Source: Rhizobiaceae bacterium (GTDB lineage: Bacteria; Pseudomonadota; Alphaproteobacteria; Rhizobiales; Rhizobiaceae). Taken from it: a stretch of 64,000 nt of DNA. The stretch covers positions 108,553 through 172,552 of the forward strand of contig JAMLJA010000008.1 of assembly GCA_023953905.1 (NCBI GenBank). The letters are read 5' to 3'. This document shows positions 35,360-43,944 of this stretch, in pieces (within the stretch, counting starts at the first letter, position 1; every line of letters begins with the position of its first letter). The translations under genes were made by a program, and so were the position numbers. The notes under the pieces were generated by a model. That model worked only from the letters and a program-made list of their open reading frames with translations. It searched no databases and was not told the DNA's origin.

Positions 35360-36679
35360 TCAGTCCTTGCCGGAGACTTTGCGACGTCGCGTGGGTTTTC
35401 GTGGCTTTGGCCGCGCGGGTTCGTCAGCCTGATCGCTTATGGTTTTGCCATGCGCCATTTCATGCATGGCGAGCGATTTTTCAGTCTTCTCGATATAGCC
35501 ACGTGTGACGGGCAGCACATCGTTCTTCTTGGTGATCTGAATCTGAAAAACCATCAGATCCTGCCAGCGGAAGGCGGCCTCGGAACCCGAAAGATAGAAC
35601 TCCCACATACGGCAGAAGCGCTCGTCATAGATCTCCTTGGCCTTCTCGCGATTTGCCAGAAAGCGCTCGCGCCAATGTTTGAGAGTATCGGCATAGTGCA
35701 GACGGAGAATTTCGACGTCGGTCACCATCAGACCGGATTTCTCGATCGCTGGAAAAACCTCGGAGAGGGCAGGAATATAGCCGCCGGGGAATATGTATTT
35801 CCGGATGAAAGCGGCCGTCGCACAAGGCGGGCCAAACCGCCCGATGGAGTGGAGGACCATTACGCCGTCCGGCTTCAGCAGCGTCGCACATTTGTCGAAG
35901 AAGGTGCGATAATGATTGACGCCGACATGTTCGAACATGCCGACTGAAACAATCCGGTCGAATCGCTCATTGAGATCGCGGTAGTCGCGAAGTTCGAAGT
36001 GAACATGGTGCTCCAGCCCCTCGGACTGCGCGCGCTGGGTTGCGACACCGTGCTGTTCCGTCGATAGCGTCACGCCGAGAACGTCGGCCGAAAACGCCTT
36101 TGCGATATATAGGCCCAGTCCGCCCCAGCCGCTGCCGATATCGAGCACGTTCTGACCGGCCTTCAGTTTCATTTTGGCCGCGATGTGGCGCTTCTTGGCC
36201 TGCTGCGCCTCTTCCAGCGTCATGTCCGGCCGCTCGAAATAGGCGCAGGAATACTGCATGTCCTCGTCGAGGAAGAGCTTGTACAACTCGCCGGACAGAT
36301 CGTAGTGACGCTGCACGTTGCGCCGCGACCGCGCCTGCGTGTTGACCTGCTGGAGCCTGCGGAATGCCACCCGCACGCCTTCCACGGCCCTCATCCAGAC
36401 GGCGTCATAGCCACTCGGTCCCATGTTCTCGTAGACAAGATGCAACAAAGCCAGCACATCGCCTTCCAGAAAATCGACCTCCTCGTCCATGAAGGCTTCC
36501 GGCAATCCCAGATTGGGATCGAGTGTGATGGCTCGCTCCGCTCGCTTTGTCTTGATGAGGAGATGCACAGGGTCACCAGTGCGGTCTCCAAAAGCGGAAG
36601 TTGATCCGTTTGGCCCGGTAATCTTGAAGTCTCCGGTTTTGACCAGGCGATGCAGGACTCGTTCGAGGAGCAAATTCAT
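35360..36679 (-). CDS. cfa: Cyclopropane-fatty-acyl-phospholipid synthase
   Basis: 439 residues. The CFA marks are a SAM-binding GSGWGGLGLYIAK near 200, the region YSCAYFERPDMTLEEAQQ near 160 and IVSVGMFEHVGVNHYRTFF near 260 holding the active-site bicarbonate ligands. It transfers a methylene group from AdoMet to membrane unsaturated fatty acids. The ATG at 36679 (MNLLLERVL) is preferred; the frame can be extended only through a TTG at 36697. The C-terminus is Lys/Arg-rich. A terminator separates it from rplI upstream. Confidence 0.93.
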   Translation of the reverse strand: MNLLLERVLHRLVKTGDFKITGPNGSTSAFGDRTGDPVHLLIKTKRAERAITLDPNLGLPEAFMDEEVDFLEGDVLALLHLVYENMGPSGYDAVWMRAVEGVRVAFRRLQQVNTQARSRRNVQRHYDLSGELYKLFLDEDMQYSCAYFERPDMTLEEAQQAKKRHIAAKMKLKAGQNVLDIGSGWGGLGLYIAKAFSADVLGVTLSTEQHGVATQRAQSEGLEHHVHFELRDYRDLNERFDRIVSVGMFEHVGVNHYRTFFDKCATLLKPDGVMVLHSIGRFGPPCATAAFIRKYIFPGGYIPALSEVFPAIEKSGLMVTDVEILRLHYADTLKHWRERFLANREKAKEIYDERFCRMWEFYLSGSEAAFRWQDLMVFQIQITKKNDVLPVTRGYIEKTEKSLAMHEMAHGKTISDQADEPARPKPRKPTRRRKVSGKD

Positions 36680-36761
36680 GACAGCGGCAAAACTCAAACC
36701 AACATGACTTAGTTAGGTATCCTGCGTCATGATAGCGCAACATCATATATTCCAGAACAAC

Positions 36762-36789
36762 AAAAAACCCGGGATATGAGCCCGGGTTT
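36762..36789 (-). terminator. Rho-independent terminator of rpsF-rpsR-rplI
   Basis: On the minus strand, AAACCCGGG (plus 36781-36789) pairs with CCCGGGTTT (36765-36773) around a seven-base loop and runs into T's (A-run at 36762-36767 on the plus strand). It lies about 30 bases after the rplI stop. This is the cleanest intrinsic terminator in the window. Confidence 0.85.
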
Positions 36790-36819
36790 GTTGGTCCAGA
36801 TACAATGTATGAGGTTGGA

Positions 36820-37401
36820 CTACGAAGCGTCTTCTTCGTCCTCATCTGCATTCGGGTCGAAGAAATTCTCGGGGCGCGCATTCTCGTTGATGTCGTCGCC
36901 ATAAATCGCCTCAGCGGTCGTCAGCGTCTCGCCGCGTGACTGACGCTCTGCTTCTTCCGTCGAGCGCGCAATGTTTAGCGTGATCGTGACCTCGACTTCC
37001 GGATGCAGCGCGATCGCCACATTGGTCAGGCCGATCATCTTGATTGGATGATTGAGTTCGACCTGGTTGCGCGAGACGGTGAAGCCCTCGGCCGTCACGA
37101 GATCCGCGATGTCGCGGGTCGAAACTGAGCCGTAGAGCTGACCGGTCTCGCCAGCCGTACGCACCACGATGAAGCTCTTGCCGTCGAGCTGTTCTGCAAC
37201 CGCGGTTGCTTCGGACTTGCGCTCGAGATTGCGGGCTTCGAGCTGTGCACGCTGGCTCTCAAAGCGCTTCTTGTTGGCTTCGTTCGCGCGCAGAGCCTTG
37301 CCCTGAGGCAAAAGAAAATTGCGGGCATAGCCGTCGCGTACTTTGACGGTCTCGCCCATCTGGCCGAGTCTGGAAATGCGTTCGAGAAGGATGACCTGCA
37401 T
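36820..37401 (-). CDS. rplI: 50S ribosomal protein L9
   Basis: 193 residues. The N-terminal domain has the L9 signature [19 protein letters not shown] and [13 protein letters not shown] near 24-36; a long helix and C-terminal RNA-binding domain follow. It is longer than the roughly 150 residues of E. coli L9, with an acidic Asn/Glu/Asp tail after residue 150, as in related Rhizobiales. It binds 23S rRNA near the L1 stalk base. It lies 197 bases after rpsR, separated by stem-loops. Confidence 0.97.
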   Translation of the reverse strand: MQVILLERISRLGQMGETVKVRDGYARNFLLPQGKALRANEANKKRFESQRAQLEARNLERKSEATAVAEQLDGKSFIVVRTAGETGQLYGSVSTRDIADLVTAEGFTVSRNQVELNHPIKMIGLTNVAIALHPEVEVTITLNIARSTEEAERQSRGETLTTAEAIYGDDINENARPENFFDPNADEDEEDAS

Positions 37402-37442
37402 CGTTCCTGTCCTTGTTGCGGCGTCTGCGCCGGATTGAATTG

Positions 37443-37488
37443 GGACAGGCTGGAAGCGGTGCGGCAGTGGCCGCTGGTGTCGCTGTCC
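37443..37488. other. Nested stem-loop upstream of rplI
   Basis: GGACAG (37443-37448) can pair with CTGTCC (37483-37488), enclosing a second stem AGCGG (37455-37459) with CCGCT (37471-37475). It lies about 40-90 bases before the rplI ATG on the transcribed strand and could be a leader structure for L9. It is seen by eye only and may be fortuitous in GC-rich DNA. Confidence 0.3.
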
Positions 37489-37570
37489 TGCCTGCCATGG
37501 CAGTTAGGAGCAATCGCTCCAACTCGGATTTGAATTTGCAATCCCGCAGCGCCGATCACCGGGGAAGGAC

Positions 37571-37590
37571 GCGGGCGGCAAGCCGCCCGC
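37571..37590 (-). terminator. Strong stem-loop just after rpsR
   Basis: GCGGGCGGC (37571-37579) pairs perfectly with GCCGCCCGC (37582-37590) with a two-base loop. It begins eight bases after the rpsR stop on the minus strand. The following sequence (GTCCTTCCCC) has no T-run, so it may attenuate rather than fully stop transcription into rplI, or protect the rpsF-rpsR message. Confidence 0.55.
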
Positions 37591-37598
37591 GAAGGAAC

Positions 37599-37847
37599 TT
37601 ACTTCACTACGTAAGGCAGCAGGCCGAGGAAACGCGCACGCTTGATCGCTTTAGCGAGCTCGCGCTGCTTCTTCTGGCTCACAGCCGTGATACGCGAAGG
37701 TACGATCTTGCCGCGCTCGGAAATGTAGCGCTGCAGCAGGCGCACGTCCTTGTAGTCGATGCGCGGTGCGTTGGCGCCCGAGAACGGGCAGGTCTTGCGG
37801 CGACGATGAAACGGCCGGCGCGTCGGAATCTGATTGATGTCGACCAT
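37599..37847 (-). CDS. rpsR: 30S ribosomal protein S18
   Basis: 82 residues; the core [20 protein letters not shown] (about 30-49) and the [12 protein letters not shown]-terminus are diagnostic. An N-terminal basic stretch ([15 protein letters not shown]) has one Cys-Pro. S18 pairs with S6 on the central domain of 16S rRNA. Its ATG overlaps the stop of rpsF by one base (TAATG), so the two partners are translated together. Confidence 0.98.
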   Translation of the reverse strand: MVDINQIPTRRPFHRRRKTCPFSGANAPRIDYKDVRLLQRYISERGKIVPSRITAVSQKKQRELAKAIKRARFLGLLPYVVK

Positions 37848-38275
37848 TACGCGTTAGCTCCCGCATCTGAACGCTCGCGGCGCGGGCCGCGATCACCGAA
37901 ATTACCACGCGGACGGTCGCCGAAACCGCGATCACCGCGCTCGGAGCGCTCTTCGCGCTTCTGCAGCATAGCCGACGGGCCGTCTTCGTGCTTCTCGACG
38001 CGGATCGTCAGCGAGCGGAGAATATCCTCCGAAAGGCTCTGCTGGCGCTCCATTTCCTTCACCGCGGCCGGAGGCGCAGTGATGTCCATGAGGGTGTAGT
38101 AAGCCTTGCGGTTCTTCTTGACGCGATAGGTGAGGGACTTCAGTCCCCAGTTCTCCACCCGTCCAACCGAGCCGCCTGCAGCAGTGATGATTTCCTTGTA
38201 GGATTCCACAAGGGCATCGACCTGCTGCTGGGACAGATCCTGGCGGGCAAGGAACACGTGTTCGTAAAGAGTCAT
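37847..38275 (-). CDS. rpsF: 30S ribosomal protein S6
   Basis: 142 residues beginning [20 protein letters not shown]. The S6 fold covers about 1-95 ([40 protein letters not shown]). It is followed by a long Arg/Gly/Asp-rich tail of about 45 residues with RGD, RGF and RGN repeats, typical of alphaproteobacteria. The 38275 start is chosen over an upstream open stretch because it matches the family. It is the first gene of the rpsF-rpsR-rplI unit. Confidence 0.97.
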   Translation of the reverse strand: MTLYEHVFLARQDLSQQQVDALVESYKEIITAAGGSVGRVENWGLKSLTYRVKKNRKAYYTLMDITAPPAAVKEMERQQSLSEDILRSLTIRVEKHEDGPSAMLQKREERSERGDRGFGDRPRGNFGDRGPRRERSDAGANA

Positions 38276-38586
38276 GCTCTTTTGCCTTTCTTCGTTGCAC
38301 TCCCTGCCAGACCGATGGCTAAGCCTCTGCAACTTCTCTTGATCCCACGAAGGGAGAAGAAAGGCGCATATGGAGTCGGTCGAGAGCGGAGACACGGGAG
38401 GCGGGCGCGATTATTCGCGTCGCAACGTCGCTCGTCAGGGAAAAACATCCACTTCGGAGCGGCGGCCCTCCGTTCAGCCCCCAATCGGGACCGGCAGGTT
38501 GGGGCTGTGCATACAGGACGGTCGCTTTGCTGGCAAGTCCGTTCGGACCGGTGTTTGCCCGCGCCGCTGGATGATGCCTTTAATTT
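38276..38586. other. Intergenic region before rpsF
   Basis: About 310 bases between the rpsF start and the end of the DUF2778 gene, both minus strand. It should contain the ribosomal promoter and leader. I see no intrinsic terminator with a T-run and cannot confirm an S6:S18-binding leader by eye. Plus-strand frames across it show no ribosome site and were not accepted. Confidence 0.4.
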
Positions 38587-39975
38587 TCAGGCGTCCTGAC
38601 CCTTGCGGGCGTTGCGCGCGATTGCACTGCCGCCACCAGGTACCACGACAAGTTGCTTGATCTTGCCTTGCTTGAACGCATTCAAAAACTTGTCGTAGTT
38701 CTTGAAGGCAACACAACCATGCGACTCCGCGCGACCGCCGCGCAGGAGGTAGCTGTGCGTGAGAAAGCCGTCGCGACCATGCTTGTTCTTGCCGTCCACG
38801 GGCAACATGCGGATGGCCTCCACCCCATGAAAACGCTTCTCGCGCATCCTTAGATTATATGTGTGAGGAGGCGTCGGTCCCTTCATCTTGACATGCGCGT
38901 ATTTCGGATTGTCGGCCATATTGCCGATGCCCGAATGGGCCTCCAGAACGGAGCCGTCCGGCATGTAGACCTTGGCAGCGGCGATGTCATAGACAGCCAC
39001 CCCGTTGCCGACACGCGGCTTGCTGAACAGGTTCTTCAATCCATTCCCGAGACCGCTGCCGCGTTCGCCGGTGGGATTGTCAGGGCGCGCATAGGCAACC
39101 TGCTGACGTATGGAAGCTGCGGGCGGCGGAGTTTCATCGCGCTCGCGTGCCTTGGACTTCTGCGCCTGTTCGAAGTGCGGGCGCACCAACGGAAGGGGTG
39201 TCTCGACCGGCGTGTCCTCATAATCGGGGAAGAAGGCCGTGCCGTCGGCATCCTTGGCCTCGTCCTCTGGTGAAAGGACGCCATCATTTTCAGCCATTGG
39301 CCCAGATAGCGCCGCGAAGGCGTCTTTGGAGACCGCCGTGGGCGAAGGATCAGCATAGGCGAGCATCGCGACTGCCGGCGCGCTGACATCGGCCGCTACA
39401 CCGAATCTCGCCGTGGTGGGGCCAGAAACGCTGCGCTGCGCAGAAGGAGCGCGAGCGACAACTGTGCCTGCTGAACCAAACAGGCTTGCCAGACGGGCGC
39501 TCGTAAGCTGATTGCCAGCCGCGACCTTCGCGAAGCGGGCGTCCAGTTCGGCATCACTGGCGAAGCTCGCATCACGCACGCCATCGAATATTTCTGTCCA
39601 ATGCCGCTTGGGCAAAGGCGCATTCGACGTACCGGCCGCTTTTCTGGTTCCCGTTTGTATGGGTGTCACTGCGACGGAGGCCGGGGCCGCGGCAATCCGG
39701 TCGGATTTCGAGGCAATCAAACGCGCCCGCGCGGTCTTGTCGCTTGGGCGTTCTGCAGCGACCCTTATCTGAGTTGATGCCAGTGACGCGGCAGTTGCTT
39801 CTATCGGACTGGAGGAGGGGTGGGACGACAGGCCTGCAACTACAAAAACACCCCATGCTGCGAAGCCGATGCCGGCGGCGGGAACCAATACCCGACTTAA
39901 GAGTTTTGACTTCCGACGTGAAACTGCCCTGTCACACGACGTGAAATTCGGGGACTGACTACGCACAAACGCCAT
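38587..39975 (-). CDS. DUF2778 L,D-transpeptidase-like envelope protein
   Basis: 462 residues. A membrane anchor near residues 28-50 (VLVPAAGIGFAAWGVFVVAG) is followed by about 260 low-complexity residues. The C-terminal DUF2778 domain (about 320-455) carries GFLTHSYLLRGGRAESHGCV near 400-418. The Ser-His-Gly-Cys resembles the L,D-transpeptidase active site, suggesting peptidoglycan cross-linking or a related thiol reaction. ATGs at 39996 and 40089 are further upstream; 39975 best fits the anchor position, but none has a strong ribosome site. Confidence 0.82.
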   Translation of the reverse strand: MAFVRSQSPNFTSCDRAVSRRKSKLLSRVLVPAAGIGFAAWGVFVVAGLSSHPSSSPIEATAASLASTQIRVAAERPSDKTARARLIASKSDRIAAAPASVAVTPIQTGTRKAAGTSNAPLPKRHWTEIFDGVRDASFASDAELDARFAKVAAGNQLTSARLASLFGSAGTVVARAPSAQRSVSGPTTARFGVAADVSAPAVAMLAYADPSPTAVSKDAFAALSGPMAENDGVLSPEDEAKDADGTAFFPDYEDTPVETPLPLVRPHFEQAQKSKARERDETPPPAASIRQQVAYARPDNPTGERGSGLGNGLKNLFSKPRVGNGVAVYDIAAAKVYMPDGSVLEAHSGIGNMADNPKYAHVKMKGPTPPHTYNLRMREKRFHGVEAIRMLPVDGKNKHGRDGFLTHSYLLRGGRAESHGCVAFKNYDKFLNAFKQGKIKQLVVVPGGGSAIARNARKGQDA

Positions 39976-40316
39976 ACCGATCAACTCGCTCACCATCGAA
40001 CGGGGCAACCACTGGTTCGGCCACCATTTCGACAACAGTTGCCGGCTCACTGCCGGTCGGATCGAATGATCGCCAAATATGGTTAACAACCCCTTGTAGC
40101 TTGGCGCGCTGATTTCCCTCTCCGCGCGGACGCCTCCGATGAGGCGTTCAAGCCGGAAAAAGTTGGCGATTTTGTGTTTTTTACGTGATGTGACTTTTTT
40201 GTCGCAACCAAGCCTCGTGGCTAGGTTGGGCGAATCTTGCGTTTGACGCCTTGAACGCGCATCTGCGCTGGGGTACCCGCTTGACCCCTAACCGGAAGTA
40301 GTCCCGGTCATCGGTC
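39976..40316. other. Intergenic region between DUF2778 and small exported-protein genes
   Basis: About 340 bases holding divergent promoters. It contains T-rich stretches near 40170-40200 and a half CtrA-like GTTAAC at 40082-40087 without a partner at the right spacing. A CTTGAC motif at 40279-40284 could be a -35 element for the plus-strand gene, but no good -10 follows. The minus-strand frame of the DUF2778 gene can be extended into its first 114 bases. Confidence 0.4.
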
Positions 40317-40658
40317 ATGAAGAAACATCCGCTCCTTATTTCCCTTCTCATGCTGCTCGCGATCGTCGCGGGGCAGTCGGGACGTATCGTGAGGCTGGCG
40401 GATGTTGATCATTTCGCCGCGGATGTCTCTCTCCAATCTGCGTCGGAGTTCGGAGCTGCTGTCGTCGCTCTCGACGAGAAGGCTGACTTTGGCGTTTGGG
40501 TCCCGCCGGTTGACGAGGGAGAAGACGGGCTGCCGGCACTTATGGCGTCAGAACGGGAACGGGACTTTCCGCTTCCCGCCTGGAACGGGCGTGACGCTCG
40601 CGTCAGGAAGTTATTCGCTCCCGGATATTGGGCAACCGCTCCGCCGAAAGAGACCTGA
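40317..40658 (+). CDS. Small exported protein of unknown function
   Basis: 113 residues with a signal-like N-terminus (MKKHPLLISLLMLLAIVAG, likely cleaved near residue 20) followed by an acidic soluble part with FGVWVPPVDEGEDGLPALM near 58 and APGYWATAPPKET at the end. It has no cysteine, known motif or recognisable homologue. The clear signal peptide supports a real gene; no strong ribosome site is seen (CGGTC before ATG). A 31-residue membrane peptide gene follows. Confidence 0.5.
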   Translation: MKKHPLLISLLMLLAIVAGQSGRIVRLADVDHFAADVSLQSASEFGAAVVALDEKADFGVWVPPVDEGEDGLPALMASERERDFPLPAWNGRDARVRKLFAPGYWATAPPKET

Positions 40659-40718
40659 GCCTTGCCGCCTGGGCAAGGCATGGGCCGTCATCTCTTTACG
40701 AACTTCCTGGAGCGTAGC

Positions 40719-40814
40719 ATGGGTTATCTGTTGGCCATCGGCCTTATGGTCGGATTCTTTCCGATCGTCTTTTGGATACTGATTATCGTCTTCGACTCAC
40801 TGACCGGCGTCTGA
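40719..40814 (+). CDS. 31-residue single-helix membrane peptide
   Basis: An ATG at 40719 with GGAG seven bases upstream (CTGGAGCGTAGC) opens a 31-codon frame, MGYLLAIGLMVGFFPIVFWI then LIIVFDSLTGV, ending TGA at 40814. It is one hydrophobic helix with a short polar end. An in-frame ATG at 40680 would add 13 residues but lacks the ribosome site. The terminator at 40839 follows 24 bases later, closing a small unit with the 113-residue gene. Function unknown. Confidence 0.55.
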   Translation: MGYLLAIGLMVGFFPIVFWILIIVFDSLTGV

Positions 40815-40838
40815 AATCATTGTCGTGTCGAGAAACGA

Positions 40839-40869
40839 CTGCGCCGACCGCTTCAGAAGGTCGGCGCAG
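40839..40869. terminator. Bidirectional stem-loop between small gene and ilvD
   Basis: An 11-bp perfect stem: CTGCGCCGACC (40839-40849) with GGTCGGCGCAG (40859-40869), loop of nine bases. It sits between the convergent 31-codon gene and ilvD. AAACG on both sides gives short T-rich stretches in each direction, so it can serve both transcripts. Confidence 0.75.
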
Positions 40870-40877
40870 AAACGTCC

Positions 40878-42713
40878 TTACTCCGGAACGTGCCTGACGG
40901 CGCCCTTGTCGGCGGAGAGCGCAAACGCCGCATAAGCACGCAACGCCGTCGTCACCTTGCGTTTGCGGGGATGCTCCGGCTTCCAGCCCTTCGCATCCTG
41001 CTCCTTGCGGCGATTTCCCAACTCCTCGTCGGAAATGCGCAGGCTGATCGTGCGATTGGGGATGTCGATGTCGATTATATCGCCTTCGCGCACAAGACCG
41101 ATCGCACCGCCGGTTGCTGCCTCCGGCGAAGCATGACCGATCGAAAGACCCGATGTGCCGCCGGAGAAGCGTCCGTCCGTCAACAGGGCGCAGCTTTTGC
41201 CCAGTCCTTTCGACTTCAGATAGCTCGTGGGATAGAGCATCTCCTGCATTCCGGGTCCGCCCTTCGGTCCCTCATAGCGGATAACGACGACGTCACCCGC
41301 CTGGACTTCGTTGCTGAGAATGCCCTTCACGGCTGCATCCTGGCTCTCGAACACCTTCGCAGGTCCGCTGAACTTGAGGATCGAATCATCCACGCCAGCA
41401 GTTTTCACGACACAGCCGTCGAGGGCGATATTGCCCTTCAGGACGGCAAGCCCGCCATCCTTGGAAAACGGATGCTCAGTATCGCGGATGACCCCGGCCT
41501 CGCGGTCCATATCGAGTTCCTTCCAGCGGCGATCCTGGCTGAAGGCAACCTGGGTCGGCACGCCACCTGGAGCCGCCTTGAAGAACTCGTGCACGTTCGC
41601 GCTTTTGTTGCGGGTGATGTCCCAGTGATCGATTGCCTTGCCGAGCGTTGCTGTATGCACCGTATAAGTGTCGCGATTGATGAGCCCGGCACGATCGAGT
41701 TCGCCAAGGATCGACATGATGCCACCGGCACGATGCACATCCTCGACATGGACGTCGGCTTTGGCCGGCGCGACCTTGCACAGGACGGGTACTTTTCGGG
41801 AGAGAGCGTCGATGTCATCCATCGTGAAGTCGATCTCGCCCTCATAGGCCGCGGCAAGGATGTGCAACACGGTATTGGTCGAGCCGCCCATTGCGATGTC
41901 GAGTGCCATGGCGTTTTCGAAAGCTTGCTTTGTTGCGATCGCGCGGGGCAGCACCGTCTCGTCATCCTGCTCGTAGTGGCGCTGGGCGAGATCCACGATC
42001 AGGTGACCAGCTTCGACAAACAGCCTCTCGCGGTCTGCGTGGGTGGCAAGCGTCGTGCCGTTTCCGGGCAGCGAGAGCCCGAGTGCTTCAGTCAGACAGT
42101 TCATGGAGTTTGCGGTGAACATGCCCGAGCAGGAGCCGCATGTCGGGCAAGCCGAGCGCTCGATAACCTTCACATCCTGCTCCGAGACGCTATCGTCCGC
42201 GGCTGCAACCATCGCGTCGATCAGGTCCAGCGCGACATTCTTGCCGTTCAAAACGACCTTTCCGGCTTCCATCGGTCCGCCGGAAACGAAAACAGCCGGA
42301 ATGTTCAGGCGCATTGCCGCATTGAGCATGCCAGGCGTGATCTTGTCGCAATTGGAGATGCAAACCATCGCATCCGCGCAATGCGCGTTGACCATGTACT
42401 CAACAGCATCGGCGATCACCTCGCGCGAGGGCAGGGAATACAGCATGCCGTCATGCCCCATCGCGATACCGTCATCGACTGCGATCGTGTTGAATTCCTT
42501 GGCGACACCGCCCGCCTTCTCGATCTCGCGCGCGACAAGCTGGCCGAGGTCCTTCAGATGCACGTGGCCGGGCACAAACTGCGTGAACGAATTCACGACA
42601 GCGATAATCGGCTTGCCGAAATCCCCATCCTTCATGCCGGTGGCGCGCCAAAGGCCGCGTGCGCCGGCCATGTTGCGGCCGTGGGTGGTAGTGCGGGAGC
42701 GATATGCTGGCAT
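40878..42713 (-). CDS. ilvD: Dihydroxy-acid dehydratase
   Basis: 611 residues of the IlvD/Edd family. The iron-sulfur ligands are in [12 protein letters not shown] near 120-131 and [19 protein letters not shown] near 190-208. It dehydrates dihydroxyisovalerate and its methyl homologue in valine and isoleucine synthesis, complementing cimA in this window. I choose the ATG at 42713: AAGGA lies eight bases upstream of it but only two from the other ATG at 42719. It is divergent from fabD. Confidence 0.97.
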   Translation of the reverse strand: MPAYRSRTTTHGRNMAGARGLWRATGMKDGDFGKPIIAVVNSFTQFVPGHVHLKDLGQLVAREIEKAGGVAKEFNTIAVDDGIAMGHDGMLYSLPSREVIADAVEYMVNAHCADAMVCISNCDKITPGMLNAAMRLNIPAVFVSGGPMEAGKVVLNGKNVALDLIDAMVAAADDSVSEQDVKVIERSACPTCGSCSGMFTANSMNCLTEALGLSLPGNGTTLATHADRERLFVEAGHLIVDLAQRHYEQDDETVLPRAIATKQAFENAMALDIAMGGSTNTVLHILAAAYEGEIDFTMDDIDALSRKVPVLCKVAPAKADVHVEDVHRAGGIMSILGELDRAGLINRDTYTVHTATLGKAIDHWDITRNKSANVHEFFKAAPGGVPTQVAFSQDRRWKELDMDREAGVIRDTEHPFSKDGGLAVLKGNIALDGCVVKTAGVDDSILKFSGPAKVFESQDAAVKGILSNEVQAGDVVVIRYEGPKGGPGMQEMLYPTSYLKSKGLGKSCALLTDGRFSGGTSGLSIGHASPEAATGGAIGLVREGDIIDIDIPNRTISLRISDEELGNRRKEQDAKGWKPEHPRKRKVTTALRAYAAFALSADKGAVRHVPE

Positions 42714-42928
42714 GGTCATTGTCCTTGGGGGTCTGCGGTCGGCCGGCTGGTTCCGTCCTTCGTTGCCGAAACAATAATGTTTGCCGGCCTACTAGCCGAA
42801 AAACGTGGTGCCGTCACGGAAGAAACGCAAGTCTTGCATGGACAGGAAGCGCTCAACAGCTTGACTTGCCGCGAGGCGATGCGCAACAGGCAGGGCACAA
42901 AGAGATTTGCTGAACGGGAGAACGCCAG

Positions 42929-43858
42929 ATGTCCATAGCACTCACTTTCCCCGGCCAGGGCAGTCAGTCGGTCGGAATGGGCAAGGCGCTGGCCGATGCC
43001 TATCCCGAGGCGCGCCGGGTGTTTGACGAGGTCGACGACGCGTTGGGCGAAAAGCTCTCGGCGGTGATTTGGGATGGCCCGGAAGACGCGCTGACGCTTA
43101 CGTCAAATGCGCAACCGGCTCTCATGGCAGTATCGATTGCGGCGCTGCGGGCGCTCGAATCGCGCGGTTTTTCGCTGAAGGACCGGGTGTCCTATGTCGC
43201 GGGCCACTCGTTGGGTGAATATTCCGCTTTATGCGCGGCGGGTATGTTTTCGGTAGCTGATACGGCGCGCCTTCTGAGGCTGCGTGGCAATGCCATGCAG
43301 GCCGCAGTTCCTGTAGGTGAGGGCGCAATGGCTGCCATCATAGGTCTCGACCACGCCGGCGTCGAAGAAGCCTGTAATGAGGCGGGGTGTCAGATTGCGA
43401 ACGACAATGGCGGTGGCCAGATCGTCATTTCCGGCGCCCGGGCCAAGGTTGAAGCTGCGGCCGAGATCTGCACGCAGAAAGGCGCAAAGCGTGCCTTGAT
43501 GCTTCAGGTATCCGCGCCCTTCCATTCCGCGCTGATGGCGCCCGCCGCTGACGCGATGCGCGATGCTCTGGAAAAGGTCTCGAAGACCGCACCTGTGGTC
43601 CCGGTTGTCGCCAATGTGGTTGTCGCTCCGCTGACCGATCCCGATGAGATCGTCACCAGACTGGTCGAGCAGGTCACGGGCCGTGTGCGTTGGCGCGAAA
43701 CCATCGAGTGGTTCGCGTCCAACGGCGTTACCACATTGTATGAAATAGGTTCGGGCAAGGTGCTTTCCGGTTTGGCCAAGCGCATCTCGAAGGATGTGAC
43801 GACGGTAAATGTCTCTAACCCGGCTGACATCGATAGCGTCGTTGCCGGCATTGACTGA
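42929..43858 (+). CDS. fabD: Malonyl-CoA:ACP transacylase
   Basis: 309 residues. N-terminal TFPGQGSQSVGMG, then the nucleophile Ser94 in GHSLGEYSALCAAG, an Arg near 119 and a catalytic His in VSAPFHSALM near 200. It loads malonyl onto acyl carrier protein to feed fatty-acid elongation. GGGAG precedes the ATG. It starts the plus-strand cluster fabD-fabG-acpP-fabF. Confidence 0.97.
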   Translation: MSIALTFPGQGSQSVGMGKALADAYPEARRVFDEVDDALGEKLSAVIWDGPEDALTLTSNAQPALMAVSIAALRALESRGFSLKDRVSYVAGHSLGEYSALCAAGMFSVADTARLLRLRGNAMQAAVPVGEGAMAAIIGLDHAGVEEACNEAGCQIANDNGGGQIVISGARAKVEAAAEICTQKGAKRALMLQVSAPFHSALMAPAADAMRDALEKVSKTAPVVPVVANVVVAPLTDPDEIVTRLVEQVTGRVRWRETIEWFASNGVTTLYEIGSGKVLSGLAKRISKDVTTVNVSNPADIDSVVAGID

Positions 43859-43944
43859 CTTCGTGTTGGTGCGGTCATTTCGGGCTGCACGCATCTATCC
43901 AAACTGCGCGCCTCCGAAGCGCATCCGTAAGGAAGGATTCCAAA

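Noticed and set aside
37988..38599. A 203-codon plus-strand frame
   Set aside because: It runs antisense through rpsF and its leader, with no ribosome site.
40890..42938. A 682-codon open frame on the plus strand
   Set aside because: It is the antisense of ilvD, which has complete family motifs; high GC keeps the opposite frame open and there is no ribosome site or domain.
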